Source of the DNA: JANMZR01 sp040385875
Lineage (GTDB): Bacteria; Bacteroidota; Bacteroidia; Cytophagales; Spirosomataceae
Assembly: GCA_040385875.1 (NCBI GenBank)
Contig: JAZKGO010000155.1
Coordinates: 1-64,000 of the forward strand
Direction: 5' to 3'
DNA: 64,000 bases
Shown here: piece after piece, positions 35,373-46,075 of the stretch
Layout: every line of letters starts with the position of its first letter
Position numbering within the stretch: position 1 is the stretch's first letter
Position numbers and translations under genes: made by a program
Notes under the pieces: generated by a model
The model's database searches: none
What the model saw: the letters and a program-made list of their open reading frames with translations, nothing else
What the model was told of the DNA's origin: nothing

Positions 35373-35656
35373 TTGCTATTTTCAGATTTCTACCTGCAAA
35401 AAGCTATAAAGGGCAGCTCCAAGGTAACTTGAAATGACAAAAGTTAAGCTTCTTCACATAGATGCGAAGTTTCTCCTGTTTTTGTCCTTTCGACTCGTCC
35501 CACTTTTTCTGCGGGACTGAGGAGAAATCTAAGTTCAAGTGGAGTAAGTAGTTTGACAATAATCCTCAGATTTCTCACCAGCCAACTGTGTAGCGATTCG
35601 AAATAACAAAAAGGGTTACTTAGTAAGTGACATGGAATAACAAAAAAATCAAGAAA
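35373..35656. repeat. Intergenic region with REP-like palindromes
   Basis: A 284-bp convergent region without a gene. It contains short imperfect palindromes, for example CGTCCCAC...GCGGGACTG and AAGCTTC...GAAGTTT, of the type dispersed between Bacteroidota genes. No T-tailed terminator was recognised. Confidence 0.4.
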
Positions 35657-36154
35657 TCACTTCAAATATTTAGCCAAATCTTCAATTTTAACTTGCCCAG
35701 AAAGCTTATCAACTAATTGATTTTGAGGATTGTAGATAAAAATAGTTGGGAATCCCATATTACCAAATTCCTTTGATAATACTTCAGGTTCAATTTGGCA
35801 AAATGTAATATTGGGGATATTTTTAAACTGATAATCAGCGGCAAATATTTTAATGTTCCGCATTTTTTCCATTGAAATAAACGTAATTTCAGCATTTTTA
35901 AAATCAGATAAATGTTTTTGTAAAAGTGTAGCCTCGGCTTGGCAATGCTCACATTTACTATCGAAAAAAATCAGAAAATGAAATTTATTTGAGTCAGTTC
36001 TTAAGCTAACCAACTTATCCTCAATTGATTGCAATTGAATATTGGGAATTAAATTAGAAGTTGCATTTTTCTGTTTTGAAAAGAATTTATATCCAGCAAA
36101 AGCTATTATGCAGAAAATTAAAAATGCAATTATATATTTTAGATTCGTTTTCAA
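35657..36154 (-). CDS. TlpA/thioredoxin-like membrane-anchored protein
   Basis: 165 residues. An N-terminal signal anchor (LKYIIAFLIFCIIAFAGYKF) leads to a thioredoxin fold with the redox motif CEHC in FFDSKCEHCQAEATLL and the cis-proline in MGFPTIFIYN. Proteins like this keep periplasmic cysteines reduced or serve cytochrome maturation; here no ccm gene is nearby, so the partner is unknown. It follows the large oxoprolinase-like gene on the same strand after 35 bp. Confidence 0.85.
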   Translation of the reverse strand: MKTNLKYIIAFLIFCIIAFAGYKFFSKQKNATSNLIPNIQLQSIEDKLVSLRTDSNKFHFLIFFDSKCEHCQAEATLLQKHLSDFKNAEITFISMEKMRNIKIFAADYQFKNIPNITFCQIEPEVLSKEFGNMGFPTIFIYNPQNQLVDKLSGQVKIEDLAKYLK

Positions 36155-36189
36155 TTGATTTTTTTATTTTCAAAAATTTCACTTAAAAA

Positions 36190-39100
36190 TTATACACTTT
36201 CACCCCAACCACCGCCACCAGGTGTTTCAATTACAAATCGATCTCCAGCCTCCAAGTCAGCCGCTGAATAGCCTGAAAGACTAATTACCCCCCCATTTTC
36301 TTTTATAATATACTGATTTCCAAGGCTTCCAGCTTCACCACCCAACAACCCAAAAGGAGCAACTTTTCGATGCTGACTCAAAACCGAAAGCTTAACAGGT
36401 GCTAAAAATTCGATTTCTCTGACAATACCATTTCCTCCATTGAATTTGCCATTTCCTCCAGAATTTTCACGTATTTCAAATCGATTCAATCTAACTGGGT
36501 AACGCAATTCCATTATTTCTGGGTCGGTAATACGAGTATTAGTCATATGTGAATGTACGCCAGAAGCACCATCAAAGCCGTTTCCAGCACCTGTTCCACC
36601 ACAAATGGTTTCGTAATAGCCAAACTTTTCGTTCCCAAAAAGGGTGTTATTCATAGTGCCTTGCGAACATGCTACCAATTCAAAAGCCTTTAAAATAGTA
36701 TCAGTCAGCCTTTGACTGGTTTCCACATTCCCACCCACTACGGCTGGGGCAAAAGCTGGATTTTCGTCAAAAATTGGGTTTAAAATGGTATTTTCAGGAA
36801 CAATTAATGTCACATTCATCATCAATCCTTCATTCAATGGAATTGGTTTTTGAATTAAAAGCCGTAAAACATACACTACAACCGAGCTTACTATTGCAAT
36901 ATTCGCATTCAAATTCCCTTTATGCACAGCCGAAGTTCCGGTAAAATCAAAAGTGCAAAATCCTGATTCAGAAATACTTATCTCTACTTTTAATTCAGTT
37001 CCGTCATCCAAAAGTTCGGTTGCTTCAAATTTTGACTCACCAAATTCCTTGAATTTATCAACCATCATTTTGTTTGAATGCTCCAAAAGTTTCTCCATAA
37101 AACTAGCAACTTTCACTTGCCCAAAATTATTCACCATTTGCAACAAAGCTTCTTTTCCACGATTATTTGCCGCCAAAGCCGCAGAAATATCCGCCATATT
37201 TTCATTAATGGAACGGGTCGAATATTTAGCGTTTTGCAAAATCAATTTTACATTTTCAAATTGAGAAATGCCATTTTTCACCAAGTAAACAGGCTCAATA
37301 ACCACACCTTCTTCCTCCAATTTTTTTGCATTTGGTGGCATTGAAGCAGGTCGAATTCCACCAATTTCGGAATGATGGCAACGGCTTACCACATATCCAA
37401 TCAACTCATTATCAGCACTATAAACTGAAGAAATCAAAGTAACATCGGGTAAATGAGAGCCTCCATATTTGGGATGATTGGTGATAATTACATCATCTTT
37501 TTCAATTTTTATTTTTGCCAAAACAGTACGTACACATACACCCAAACTGCCCAAATGAACAGGAATATGGGGAGCATTGGCAATCAAACGGGCTTTAGAG
37601 TCGAGCAGCGCACATGAAAAATCAAGTCGCTCTTTGACATTTACCGAAAGCGAAGTGCGTTGTAACATAACACCCATTTGCTCGGCAACAGCCATAAATC
37701 TATTCGTAAAAAGCTCTAATTCAGCCTGTTCTGAATAAGTTTTCTTTATCTCAAACTCACTGTTTTTAGAAATTATAGCAGTAAAATTTTCGTCGATTGT
37801 CAAAGTCCAACCTTGTTCGATCACGGTTGTGGCAAATGGGTCAATTAAGAGGGCGAAACCAGTAATTGTAGCTCCGATTGCTAACATTTCACGAGAATAA
37901 ACGGGAATTTCACTCCATTGATTATTTATAAATGCTTGTTTTTTGTGAATTGGTTCAGGGAAATATTCTACTTTTCCATTAACTTTGAAAATAATATGAC
38001 CAGAATTATCTATTTCATTTTCAGCTACTTGCACTACAATTGAAGCTATTTCTACAGATAAATTATCTTGCCAATAACTATAAACTTTTATATAATTAGC
38101 TTTAAAAGTTTCAAATTCTCGATCAAAATCTATTTTTCCATCAAAATCAATGTCCAAACTATTATCTTGTCCTTTTATTCTGAGTTGTAGAGTCCTCTTT
38201 TTTACATAAACACCTACATTTGAACCAGTTAGAATTGCCAATTGCTCAAAAGCTACACTTGTCAAACTATCAAAAGACTTTTGTAGCTCTAAAATATTGT
38301 GTTTGGAAAATTCCTGCAAAACGGGTTTTTCTACAATCTTTTGCAGTTTCGATTTTGAAATTCCATAAGCTGAAAGCAAACCTGCATCTGACGGAATAAT
38401 TATCTTACTCATGCTCAATAAGTTAGCGATTGCACAGGCATGCATTCCACCTGCTCCGCCAAAAGCAACCAATCCATATTCAGCAGCGTCAAAACCTTTC
38501 GAAACAGATATTTTACGAATCGCTTCTGTCATTTTTTCATTTGCAATTTGTAAAAAACTTTCAAGAACTTCTTCTCTATTTACTTTCGCATTTCCCTGAC
38601 TTTCAATTGATTGAATGATTACTTCAAATTTTTCTTTTGCATATTTTTTATAAATTGGAATGGAGAAATAAGTGGTGTCCAACCTTCCTAAAAGCAGATT
38701 TACATCCGTAATAGTGAGTGGCCCGCCTGCACCATAGCAAGCTGGGCCAGGTTCAGAACCTGCACTTTGTGGTCCGACAGTTAGTTTAAAGCCATCAAAA
38801 CTACAAATAGAACCTCCACCAGCAGCCACAGTTTCAATTGATAAAGCGGGGCTAAATATCGTTGCCGAGCGAATTGTGATCTCAGATTTATAATCAAAAT
38901 CACCATCATATCGAGCTACATCCGTACTTGTGCCGCCCATATCAAAGCTAATTATTTGCGTAAATCCTGATTGATTAGCAACCCTAGCAGCACCCACAAT
39001 ACCACCAGCTGGCCCTGAAAGAAGGCTGTCTTTAGGGTGAAAATTGTTACTTGTAACGAGCGTCCCAGCGCTGGTCATCACCAAAAAGTTATTCAATAAT

Positions 39101-39984
39101 TTGCTTTGAATATTGCGAATATATTTGTCAATAATTGGCGATAAGTAAGCATTCACAACCGTAGTTTCAGCCCGAGGAACGAATTTTATTTGGCTGCTCA
39201 AATTTGTGGAAACAGAAATATTGTTAGAATATTTTCCTAAAAATTTAGAAAGTTCAATTTCATGAATTGCATTTTTATAAGAATTCTTAAAGCAAATTGC
39301 AATGCTATCAAATGAAATATTGGCAGATTCTATTTGAGAATAAACTTTTTTCAAATTAATTGGAATGAGCGTTCGACCGCTTGAATCAATTTGCTCATCA
39401 ACTTCGATTACATGTGTGTGTAATGGAATAGATTTTATAACATTTAATACAAAAATATCAGGCCTAGCTTGGTTGCCAATTTTCAATAAATCTCTAAATC
39501 CTTTAGTCACTAAAAACAGAACTTTTGCCCCTTTGGCTTCCAACAAGGCATTTGTGCCTTTTGTTGATCCTAATTTTAATTCTAATGATGGAAATGATTG
39601 ATTTAAAGGAGTTTGTGTTAATAATCTTATTGCAAATACAGGCACTTCTTCTTCTGTAAATAGCTCGAATGAACGTTCGGAAACAGATTTTTCTTGAAAA
39701 ATTGGCAAATCAAATTCTAAAATTTTTTCCTTTGGTTTGAAAGATTTTACTCGAAATTTAATTTGATTTTCACCCAAAATTTTGAAGAAAAAACCTTCAA
39801 AAAAATCCTTTTCAAAACCCCAATTATCTTTAATTCTTATTGAATTTTCGGATAAAATTTCTACAATTTCCGATCTTAAAACTGATTTACTCAATAATTT
39901 TAAGCGACTAATTTCTCCATCTTTCTCACAAATACAATCCGTAAAAGTACCGCCAGTGTCTATTGATATTTTGTACATTAACAA
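36190..39984 (-). CDS. 5-oxoprolinase/hydantoinase HyuA-HyuB fusion
   Basis: 1264 residues, close to the about 1290 of eukaryotic-type 5-oxoprolinases. The N-terminal HyuA half has the ASKHA phosphate motifs ISIDTGGTFTDC and SFDMGGTSTDVARYDG plus LSGPAGGIVGAAR and GGAGGMHACAIA; the HyuB half (from about 740) has AEQMGVMLQRTSLSVNVKER, DVIITNHPKYGGSHLPDVT and NSGGNGKFNGGNGI. Such enzymes cleave 5-oxoproline (or hydantoins) with ATP. Fused domains and length favour 5-oxoprolinase, but substrate specificity is not proven. Start may be 39984 or the second Met at 39978. Confidence 0.88.
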   Translation of the reverse strand: MLMYKISIDTGGTFTDCICEKDGEISRLKLLSKSVLRSEIVEILSENSIRIKDNWGFEKDFFEGFFFKILGENQIKFRVKSFKPKEKILEFDLPIFQEKSVSERSFELFTEEEVPVFAIRLLTQTPLNQSFPSLELKLGSTKGTNALLEAKGAKVLFLVTKGFRDLLKIGNQARPDIFVLNVIKSIPLHTHVIEVDEQIDSSGRTLIPINLKKVYSQIESANISFDSIAICFKNSYKNAIHEIELSKFLGKYSNNISVSTNLSSQIKFVPRAETTVVNAYLSPIIDKYIRNIQSKLLNNFLVMTSAGTLVTSNNFHPKDSLLSGPAGGIVGAARVANQSGFTQIISFDMGGTSTDVARYDGDFDYKSEITIRSATIFSPALSIETVAAGGGSICSFDGFKLTVGPQSAGSEPGPACYGAGGPLTITDVNLLLGRLDTTYFSIPIYKKYAKEKFEVIIQSIESQGNAKVNREEVLESFLQIANEKMTEAIRKISVSKGFDAAEYGLVAFGGAGGMHACAIANLLSMSKIIIPSDAGLLSAYGISKSKLQKIVEKPVLQEFSKHNILELQKSFDSLTSVAFEQLAILTGSNVGVYVKKRTLQLRIKGQDNSLDIDFDGKIDFDREFETFKANYIKVYSYWQDNLSVEIASIVVQVAENEIDNSGHIIFKVNGKVEYFPEPIHKKQAFINNQWSEIPVYSREMLAIGATITGFALLIDPFATTVIEQGWTLTIDENFTAIISKNSEFEIKKTYSEQAELELFTNRFMAVAEQMGVMLQRTSLSVNVKERLDFSCALLDSKARLIANAPHIPVHLGSLGVCVRTVLAKIKIEKDDVIITNHPKYGGSHLPDVTLISSVYSADNELIGYVVSRCHHSEIGGIRPASMPPNAKKLEEEGVVIEPVYLVKNGISQFENVKLILQNAKYSTRSINENMADISAALAANNRGKEALLQMVNNFGQVKVASFMEKLLEHSNKMMVDKFKEFGESKFEATELLDDGTELKVEISISESGFCTFDFTGTSAVHKGNLNANIAIVSSVVVYVLRLLIQKPIPLNEGLMMNVTLIVPENTILNPIFDENPAFAPAVVGGNVETSQRLTDTILKAFELVACSQGTMNNTLFGNEKFGYYETICGGTGAGNGFDGASGVHSHMTNTRITDPEIMELRYPVRLNRFEIRENSGGNGKFNGGNGIVREIEFLAPVKLSVLSQHRKVAPFGLLGGEAGSLGNQYIIKENGGVISLSGYSAADLEAGDRFVIETPGGGGWGESV

Positions 39985-40093
39985 GAAATGGTTTGAAAGT
40001 TTAAGAGTTAGAAAGTTTCATCTATAAGACTATTTTGGCTTAGGCATTACTTTTTCCTATTTGCCTCATTGCCTATTGCTTATTTGTCTATTT

Positions 40094-42675
40094 TCAAAAC
40101 TCATCTTCACAACCAATCGGTGCACCTGGAGCCATTGCTTTTGGAACAGTCTTTTTAATTGAATCTGGATTTTTAATTTGCTCAATTAAATAGCTTAAAT
40201 GTGCAATTTGATTTTCTGTTTTGGCGGTTAGTTTTAGTTTTTCAAATGCTTTTTGCCAAATTGAAATAGTAAATTTTGAAATGGCTTTGGTTTGATAAGA
40301 TGCATTTTCATTGGTACTTAATGCTAACAAATGCCCCATGATTAATTGCTCATTTTGCATTTGTATTAATTCTTCAAAACCAGCAATTCTACCTGATTGA
40401 CGACTGTTGGTGAACACTTTATCATAAATATTTTTCAACATTTCCGAAAGACCTAAACCCGCATTTCCTGATCCATTTATGGCCAAACGGTTTGCACGTT
40501 CTACATTAAAAAGCAAATTAATTGGCAATGAAGCCGCAGATTCTGCCGCAGAAAGTGGGTCAAAACTTAGACCTGTACGCTTATTAAACAATTCCCGTGA
40601 ACGAGTGTAACCCGCTGGTCTAGGAGGAATTAAAGCCAAAATTTTGTCAGAAATAGCTAATTTGGAGGGAGAAATGCTTTCTAAAATGCTATTCAATGCC
40701 AAAATCTGAACCGTTTTGGGCACAATTGAAACGGGGATTTGTCCGTCATTTTTCAAGGCATAAGTATAATTTTGTGCCCCAATTATTTTACAAGCAGCCT
40801 CCACTTGATAGCGAGGTAAATTATAAATTGGCACTAAAACATCCTCTAAAAATGCCATTGGAAAATTAGGTTTTAGTGAATTCAAAGAAAAATCATTCAA
40901 AGCTACCTCCCTGATTTTCAACATACTATTCAATTCAGAAACAGGGTCAGTGCCATTATCCCAAAGGTGAGCCGTTGCAGAAACCGAACCTTCGGGGCGA
41001 GCATCTTGATCTGTCAGAAACAACAAATCCCTATCAATTCCATTTTTCAAAATCAAATTCAAAGCTGCTTTTTCATCTGTATTTTGTGGAAAATCTTGAT
41101 AACCATAAGCAATTGCCACTTTGTCCCAATCGCCAATTTCGTTGGTGTAGGCATCCGACAAATCAATTTCATTATTGGCATTTAATTTAATTTGAGGATG
41201 CGGATAATCCATCACAGAGGCCTTATTATTGATACTAGCCGAATAATTATGCATGATTCCAAGTGTATGACCAACCTCATGAGCCGCCAATTGTCGAAGC
41301 CGTTGCAATGCCATTTTCATCATTTTATCATCGGCAGGTTCGCCGTTTTGATAGGGTGAAAGCAGGCCAGTCGCAATCAAATAATCCTGACGAACCCTCA
41401 ATGATCCCAAAGTTACATGTCCTTTTATGATTTCGCCCGTGCGAGGGTCAATCACGGAACTACCATATGACCAGCCACGGGTACTTCTATGCACCCAATT
41501 GATCACATTATAACGGCAATCCATAGGATCAGCGTCGTCTGGCAGTACTTTAACTTGAAATGCATCACGATAGCCAGCAGCCTCAAAAGCCTGATTCCAC
41601 CAGCGAGCCCCATCCAAAAGTGCTGAGCGAATTGGCTCAGGCGTGCCATTATCCAAATAATAAACAATCGGTTTCACAGCTTCAGAAATAGCAGATGAAG
41701 GATTTTTCTTTTTTAGACGATGGCGAGCGATAAAATACTTTTCAATTGGCTCCGAAACGGGGGTTGCAAAATCATAATAAGAAACTCCATAAAATGATGA
41801 CCGAGGGTCGAAAGGCCGCTTTACATACTCATTATCAGGTAATTGCACAAAGGAATGATGCGTGCGAACAGTTAATGCTTCTGCCGACGGTGCAACTGTC
41901 TGTACAAAGTTGCCCGCATCCAAGCCGCCTGTAAATGTTAAAGTAGCTTCAAATTCTGAATTTAAGGGGAAATTCTTTGTTCTATCAAAATAAAGTGCTG
42001 ATCGTGAGGGATTTAATTGATAAGTTCCTTGTTTATCATTTTTCAAAATATTGACAATTTCATGTGAATCTCTCAAAAGAAAGTCAGTAATTTCCACTAA
42101 ATAACTACCNNNNNNNNNNNNNNNNNNNNNNNNNNNNNNNNNNNNNNNNNNNNNNNNNNNNNNNNNNNNNNNNNNNNNNNNNNNNNNNNNNNNNNNNNNN
42201 NNNNNNNNNCAATTTCATGTGAATCTCTCAAAAGAAAGTCAGTAATTTCCACTAAATAACTACCGTTTTCTTCTGCCTCCAAAGGAAAACCCCAAAGTAT
42301 AGAAGCGGCAAATGAATCTTTTACTGCACGCTTTTCATTGGGATCGTTTGATATGGCTCTGTATTTGTAATTGGGTTGCGTTAAAAGTATTTTTTTGCCC
42401 ACTTTTTCAAAAAATACAATTCTCTCATTTCCTAATTGTCCACGATCCAAACCTATATCATTTGAACCCAAGCCCGCAGGCAGTGAATTCACATACAAAA
42501 ACTCCTTCTTTAAGTCCTTAATTTCCAAATAGATACGAGCATTTTGTTCGTCGATATAGAAATTAAAAAGGCCTTCTTTTTTTGTAAAGTTTTTAGTTTT
42601 TTCGGTAATTGTGACTGGGTTTTGTGCAAATATTGAATTGCAAAATAAGATTAGAATGAGTATTTTTTTTTTCAT
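40094..42675 (-). CDS. Zinc-dependent metzincin protease (DUF5117-type), split by a false gap
   Basis: A signal peptide (ILILILFCNSIFAQ) is followed by a DUF5117-like region (GLFNFYIDEQNARIYLEIKD, SNDIGLDRGQLGNERIVFFE), a metzincin site HEVGHTLGIMHNY (HExxHxxGxxH) and a C-terminal helical part. The N block at 42110-42209 is bounded by identical 55-bp copies; joining 42210 to 42054 on the reverse strand keeps the frame through EITDFLLRDSHEI-VNILKND and gives an 808-residue protein, normal for this family of secreted Bacteroidota proteases. A start near 42097 is an artefact. Substrate unknown. Confidence 0.88.
42055..42264. other. False gap: 55-bp copies flanking 100 Ns in the protease gene
   Basis: 42055-42109 equals 42210-42264, with Ns at 42110-42209. 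Collapsing the copies restores one open frame. Confidence 0.95.
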
Positions 42676-42872
42676 GAGAATGTACTTTTATTTTTAAATG
42701 CCTCATGAAATGTCCAAAAATAAGTATCCCATTTTATAAGGAAAATTGTAGTTGGGCATTTCATTGATAAAGTGTTTTAGCTTTTTAATAAAATTAGAAA
42801 ATTTTAGATTAACCATCAACTTATTTTGGAATATTAAGGATAATTTGGCAGTTTTGGAAAATTATAAAATTT

Positions 42873-43787
42873 ATGCCATTAGAAAAAAGATTAGATATTA
42901 AAGTTGTTGGTTCATTATTGATTTTATATGTCGCTTGGGGCTCTACTTATTTGGCCATTCATTATGTAGTAGAAAGCTGCCCACCTGTAATTGCATCAGG
43001 CTTTAGGAATTTCTTGGCTGGCTTATTGATCTTTTGTTGGGTATTTTTTACTGAAAAATCAGAAAAAATCCCTTTCAACCACTATCTAAAAATGGCAATT
43101 GCTGGCTTTTTGATGCTTTGCCTTGGCAACGGACTACTTACCATCGCCGCTTCATGGGTGCCATCGGGTTATATGTCATTGTTTCCTGCTTTGGTACCTG
43201 CTTGGATCGTAATTATTCAGCTCATTTTAGGCACAAAACCCAATAATCTCACCATTAGTGGCTTAATTTTAGGTTTTATTGGACTGTTTTTTTTGGTCAA
43301 TCAGGAACAACTTTCCATCAAAGGTTTTGAGCAATATTTCACTGCAGGTGTGTCGCTTTTAATGGCGGCTTCGATTTCATGGGGTTGCGGGGTTATGTAT
43401 TCGGTAAAAAATCCATTACCCTATTCTACCGCCAAGGTTTCATCCATTCAAATGATTTTTGGTGGATTAGCTTCTTTAATTTTGAGTCTTTTCTTGAATG
43501 AATGGGCTGATTTTCAGCCTTCTAACATTAGCTCAAAAGCCATTTGGGCATTCTCGTATTTATTGATTGGCGGCTCAATTATAGGCTTTTTAGTATTCAG
43601 TTGGGTTTCCAAAAGGGCCTCTCCTACGCTTGTTTCTACCTATTCTTATGTAAATCCTTTGGTTGCTTTGTATTTGGGCTGGTTATTTTTGGACGAAAAA
43701 CTGAGCTTTAACATTCTCATTTCTGCTGCTTTTATTGTGCTGGCGGTGGTGTTGATTACTTTTGGGACTGCGAAGGTAAAAAACTAA
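42873..43787 (+). CDS. EamA-family drug/metabolite exporter
   Basis: 304 residues with ten transmembrane helices in two EamA repeats (about 12-140 and 153-298). LILYVAWGSTYLAIHYVVES and PPVIASGFRNFLAGLLIF match the YedA/RhaT-like exporter subgroup, and RASPTLVSTYSYVNPLVALY lies in the second repeat. Likely exports amino acids or other metabolites. The start ATG is preceded by an AT-rich region without a consensus -7 element. Confidence 0.9.
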   Translation: MPLEKRLDIKVVGSLLILYVAWGSTYLAIHYVVESCPPVIASGFRNFLAGLLIFCWVFFTEKSEKIPFNHYLKMAIAGFLMLCLGNGLLTIAASWVPSGYMSLFPALVPAWIVIIQLILGTKPNNLTISGLILGFIGLFFLVNQEQLSIKGFEQYFTAGVSLLMAASISWGCGVMYSVKNPLPYSTAKVSSIQMIFGGLASLILSLFLNEWADFQPSNISSKAIWAFSYLLIGGSIIGFLVFSWVSKRASPTLVSTYSYVNPLVALYLGWLFLDEKLSFNILISAAFIVLAVVLITFGTAKVKN

Positions 43788-43815
43788 AAATAGAGTATTT
43801 GTTAATAAAATTGAA

Positions 43816-45387
43816 CTATTGAGGAACTACCAAAGTTAGGTTGAAACCTGAAGGTACTATTATTTGGCCACCTTCCAAAATAAGCTCATATGCACTATAA
43901 TTGCCATTAACGGTTATAATATGATTTTTAATAGTTACACTATCAAAGCTTTGGGGTATTCTCCCACAAGACCATACTGTTGGGTCATTCCAGTTCCCTG
44001 ATTTTAGGCTATAAAAATCACCATAAACGCATGTAGCTTCAAAATACCAGAGGTCGTTTAAGTAATTGGTGCTTGCTATATCGTATCCGAACCCTCCAAA
44101 CAAATACAATTTATTATCCAATTGCCAAGTTACAGAACTTCGCCTTGCTCCTGGTATATTCGTATTAGTGGACACTCCTTTAACTCCATAATTCCCAACC
44201 TGATTAATAGTATTGGCCCCTTTGAGCCATGTCCAATTATTAGTATTGGGATTGTAAACCCATAGTTCATTAATCATATTAAATTCTATAGCTCCACCAA
44301 ACAAATATAATTTTCCATTATAAGTCCATGATATTGACTTTATTCTCCCGCCTGGCTTGTTATTGGTCTTAGGTATTCCTTGAACACCAAATACAGAATT
44401 ACTATAAATAAAATTATCTCCTTTCAACCATTTCCATTCATTTGTTAATGGGTTATATTCCCATAGATCATTCAATCTTTCCGCTAAATTTGAATCTGTG
44501 GCATAACCCTCACCGCCAAATAAATACAAATTAGCACTATTTTGCCAAACGGATGCACTCCTTCTTGCTCCAGGTTTATTTGCCGCTGAGGCGATTCCTA
44601 TTGAACCATAAACTCCATGTTGACTAATCAATTTATCACCGCTCATCCAGGTCCAATTATTTGTAGCTATATTATAAATCCAAAGGTCATTCAATAATCC
44701 TCTTGTGGTTAATTCAGCATAACCAATACCACCAAACAAATATAAATCACCACTATATAGCATAGAATTAGAGTAAAAACGGGCTCCTGGCCGATTATTG
44801 GAAGAACTTAAGCCTTTACTCCCATATATTCCGATAGAATTTATTCCACTATTTCCTTTTAGCCACATCCAATTATTGGTTGCAATGTCAAATTCCCATA
44901 AATCATTTAAGCTACCATTACCAGCATTAACATTTGTACCATAACCTGAACCACCAAAAAGATACAATTTATTATTGACCGTCCATGAAACTGACCCAAC
45001 TCTTGATCCTGGATTATTAATGGCATTAGGAACTCCCTGAACACCATAATCTCCACTCTGATTTCTAATCGAAGATCCCTTCAGCCAAGTCCAATTATTG
45101 GTTGCAATATCATAGACCCAGAGGTCATTTAAATTACCATCATTGCCAGCACCATCGTTACCATATCCTCCAAATAAATACAATTTGTTATTTAAAGTCC
45201 AACTCACTGACTCATCCCTAGAACCAGGGGTATTAATTGGGTTATTTGGTGCACCATAAAATCCAGTTTGATTACCCACGTTACTGCCTTTGAGCCATGT
45301 AAATAGATTGGCATCGAGTTGACATTCGGCTCTAAGAGTTTGAAAAAAAGTAAAAATTATCAATAGAATTACTAATCTTTTCATCAT
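43816..45387 (-). CDS. Secreted kelch-repeat protein
   Basis: 523 residues with a signal peptide (MMKRLVILLIIFTFFQTLRA). Six tandem units of about 65-73 residues each carry W-L-K-G, a YG step, PGAR/PGSR, NKLYLFGG and LNDLWxYxxxTNNW, predicting a six-bladed beta-propeller. The ending after SGNWNDPTVWSCGRIPQSFD resembles segments that often precede a T9SS sorting tail, yet the gene stops at FNLTLVVPQ without one; the tail may have been lost. Role unknown, possibly binding at the cell surface. Confidence 0.85.
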   Translation of the reverse strand: MMKRLVILLIIFTFFQTLRAECQLDANLFTWLKGSNVGNQTGFYGAPNNPINTPGSRDESVSWTLNNKLYLFGGYGNDGAGNDGNLNDLWVYDIATNNWTWLKGSSIRNQSGDYGVQGVPNAINNPGSRVGSVSWTVNNKLYLFGGSGYGTNVNAGNGSLNDLWEFDIATNNWMWLKGNSGINSIGIYGSKGLSSSNNRPGARFYSNSMLYSGDLYLFGGIGYAELTTRGLLNDLWIYNIATNNWTWMSGDKLISQHGVYGSIGIASAANKPGARRSASVWQNSANLYLFGGEGYATDSNLAERLNDLWEYNPLTNEWKWLKGDNFIYSNSVFGVQGIPKTNNKPGGRIKSISWTYNGKLYLFGGAIEFNMINELWVYNPNTNNWTWLKGANTINQVGNYGVKGVSTNTNIPGARRSSVTWQLDNKLYLFGGFGYDIASTNYLNDLWYFEATCVYGDFYSLKSGNWNDPTVWSCGRIPQSFDSVTIKNHIITVNGNYSAYELILEGGQIIVPSGFNLTLVVPQ

Positions 45388-45507
45388 TCTAATTATTGAG
45401 AATTATTAACAAAAAAGAGACTAAATACCTACTAATCAAATTATTATTAAATATAATAGAGAATTAAATAATTTTATAATTGTTTGGGCAAAATTATTTA
45501 AGGATAA

Positions 45508-45541
45508 TTGAATAATCTTGTTAAAATGAATGATAGATTTG
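45508..45541 (+). promoter_or_regulatory. Promoter for the DUF1304 gene
   Basis: TTG at 45508-45510, a 23-bp spacer and TAGATTTG at 45534-45541 match the consensus. The leader would be about 30 nt. Confidence 0.55.
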
Positions 45542-45579
45542 CTAAATAAAAATCACAATAAACATAAACAAACTTAAAA

Positions 45580-45945
45580 ATGCATATCATTACCAAAATT
45601 TTCATTACCCTTGTAGCCATTGAACATATTTATATTCTTTGGCTTGAAATGTTTGCTTGGACTACCAAAGCACGTGGTGTTTTTCGCTCGCTTGATAAAA
45701 GTTTATTTGAACCCACGAAAGCCTTAGCAGCCAATCAAGGCCTTTATAATGGTTTTTTGGCAGCAGGATTAATTTGGTCATTATTTATTTCAGATTATGA
45801 GTGGTCGAAGAACATAGCCTTGTTTTTTGCCTTGTGCGTTTCTATTGCCGGTATATATGGTGGTTATACGGCCGGAAAATCGATTTTCATTAAACAAGGC
45901 ATTCCTGCCATTATTACCGTTTTATTGATATTATTTTTGGGCTGA
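45580..45945 (+). CDS. DUF1304 membrane protein
   Basis: 121 residues with four transmembrane helices. The first helix ends VAIEHIYILWLEMFAW, and LAANQGLYNGFLAAGLIWSL and AGIYGGYTAGKSIFIKQG are the diagnostic stretches of DUF1304. Inner-membrane protein of unknown function; no functional partner nearby. Confidence 0.92.
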   Translation: MHIITKIFITLVAIEHIYILWLEMFAWTTKARGVFRSLDKSLFEPTKALAANQGLYNGFLAAGLIWSLFISDYEWSKNIALFFALCVSIAGIYGGYTAGKSIFIKQGIPAIITVLLILFLG

Positions 45946-46075
45946 TAACCGTTATATGCAATATCAATACCAGTTTATAAGGCATACAAGCTACTGTAAA
46001 TCAATATTTTATAGATAATTATTTGCATTTACAATAAATAAAATCTTAATTTAATAAAAAATTAAAAATAGGCTT

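Noticed and set aside
40094..42097. Independent 667-residue protease gene starting near 42097
   Set aside because: The start is an artefact of the false gap; the signal peptide and N-terminal domain lie upstream at 42210-42675.
43816..45387. CRISPR-like or satellite repeat array
   Set aside because: The periodic DNA encodes in-frame kelch blades with varied spacing and no short unique spacers.
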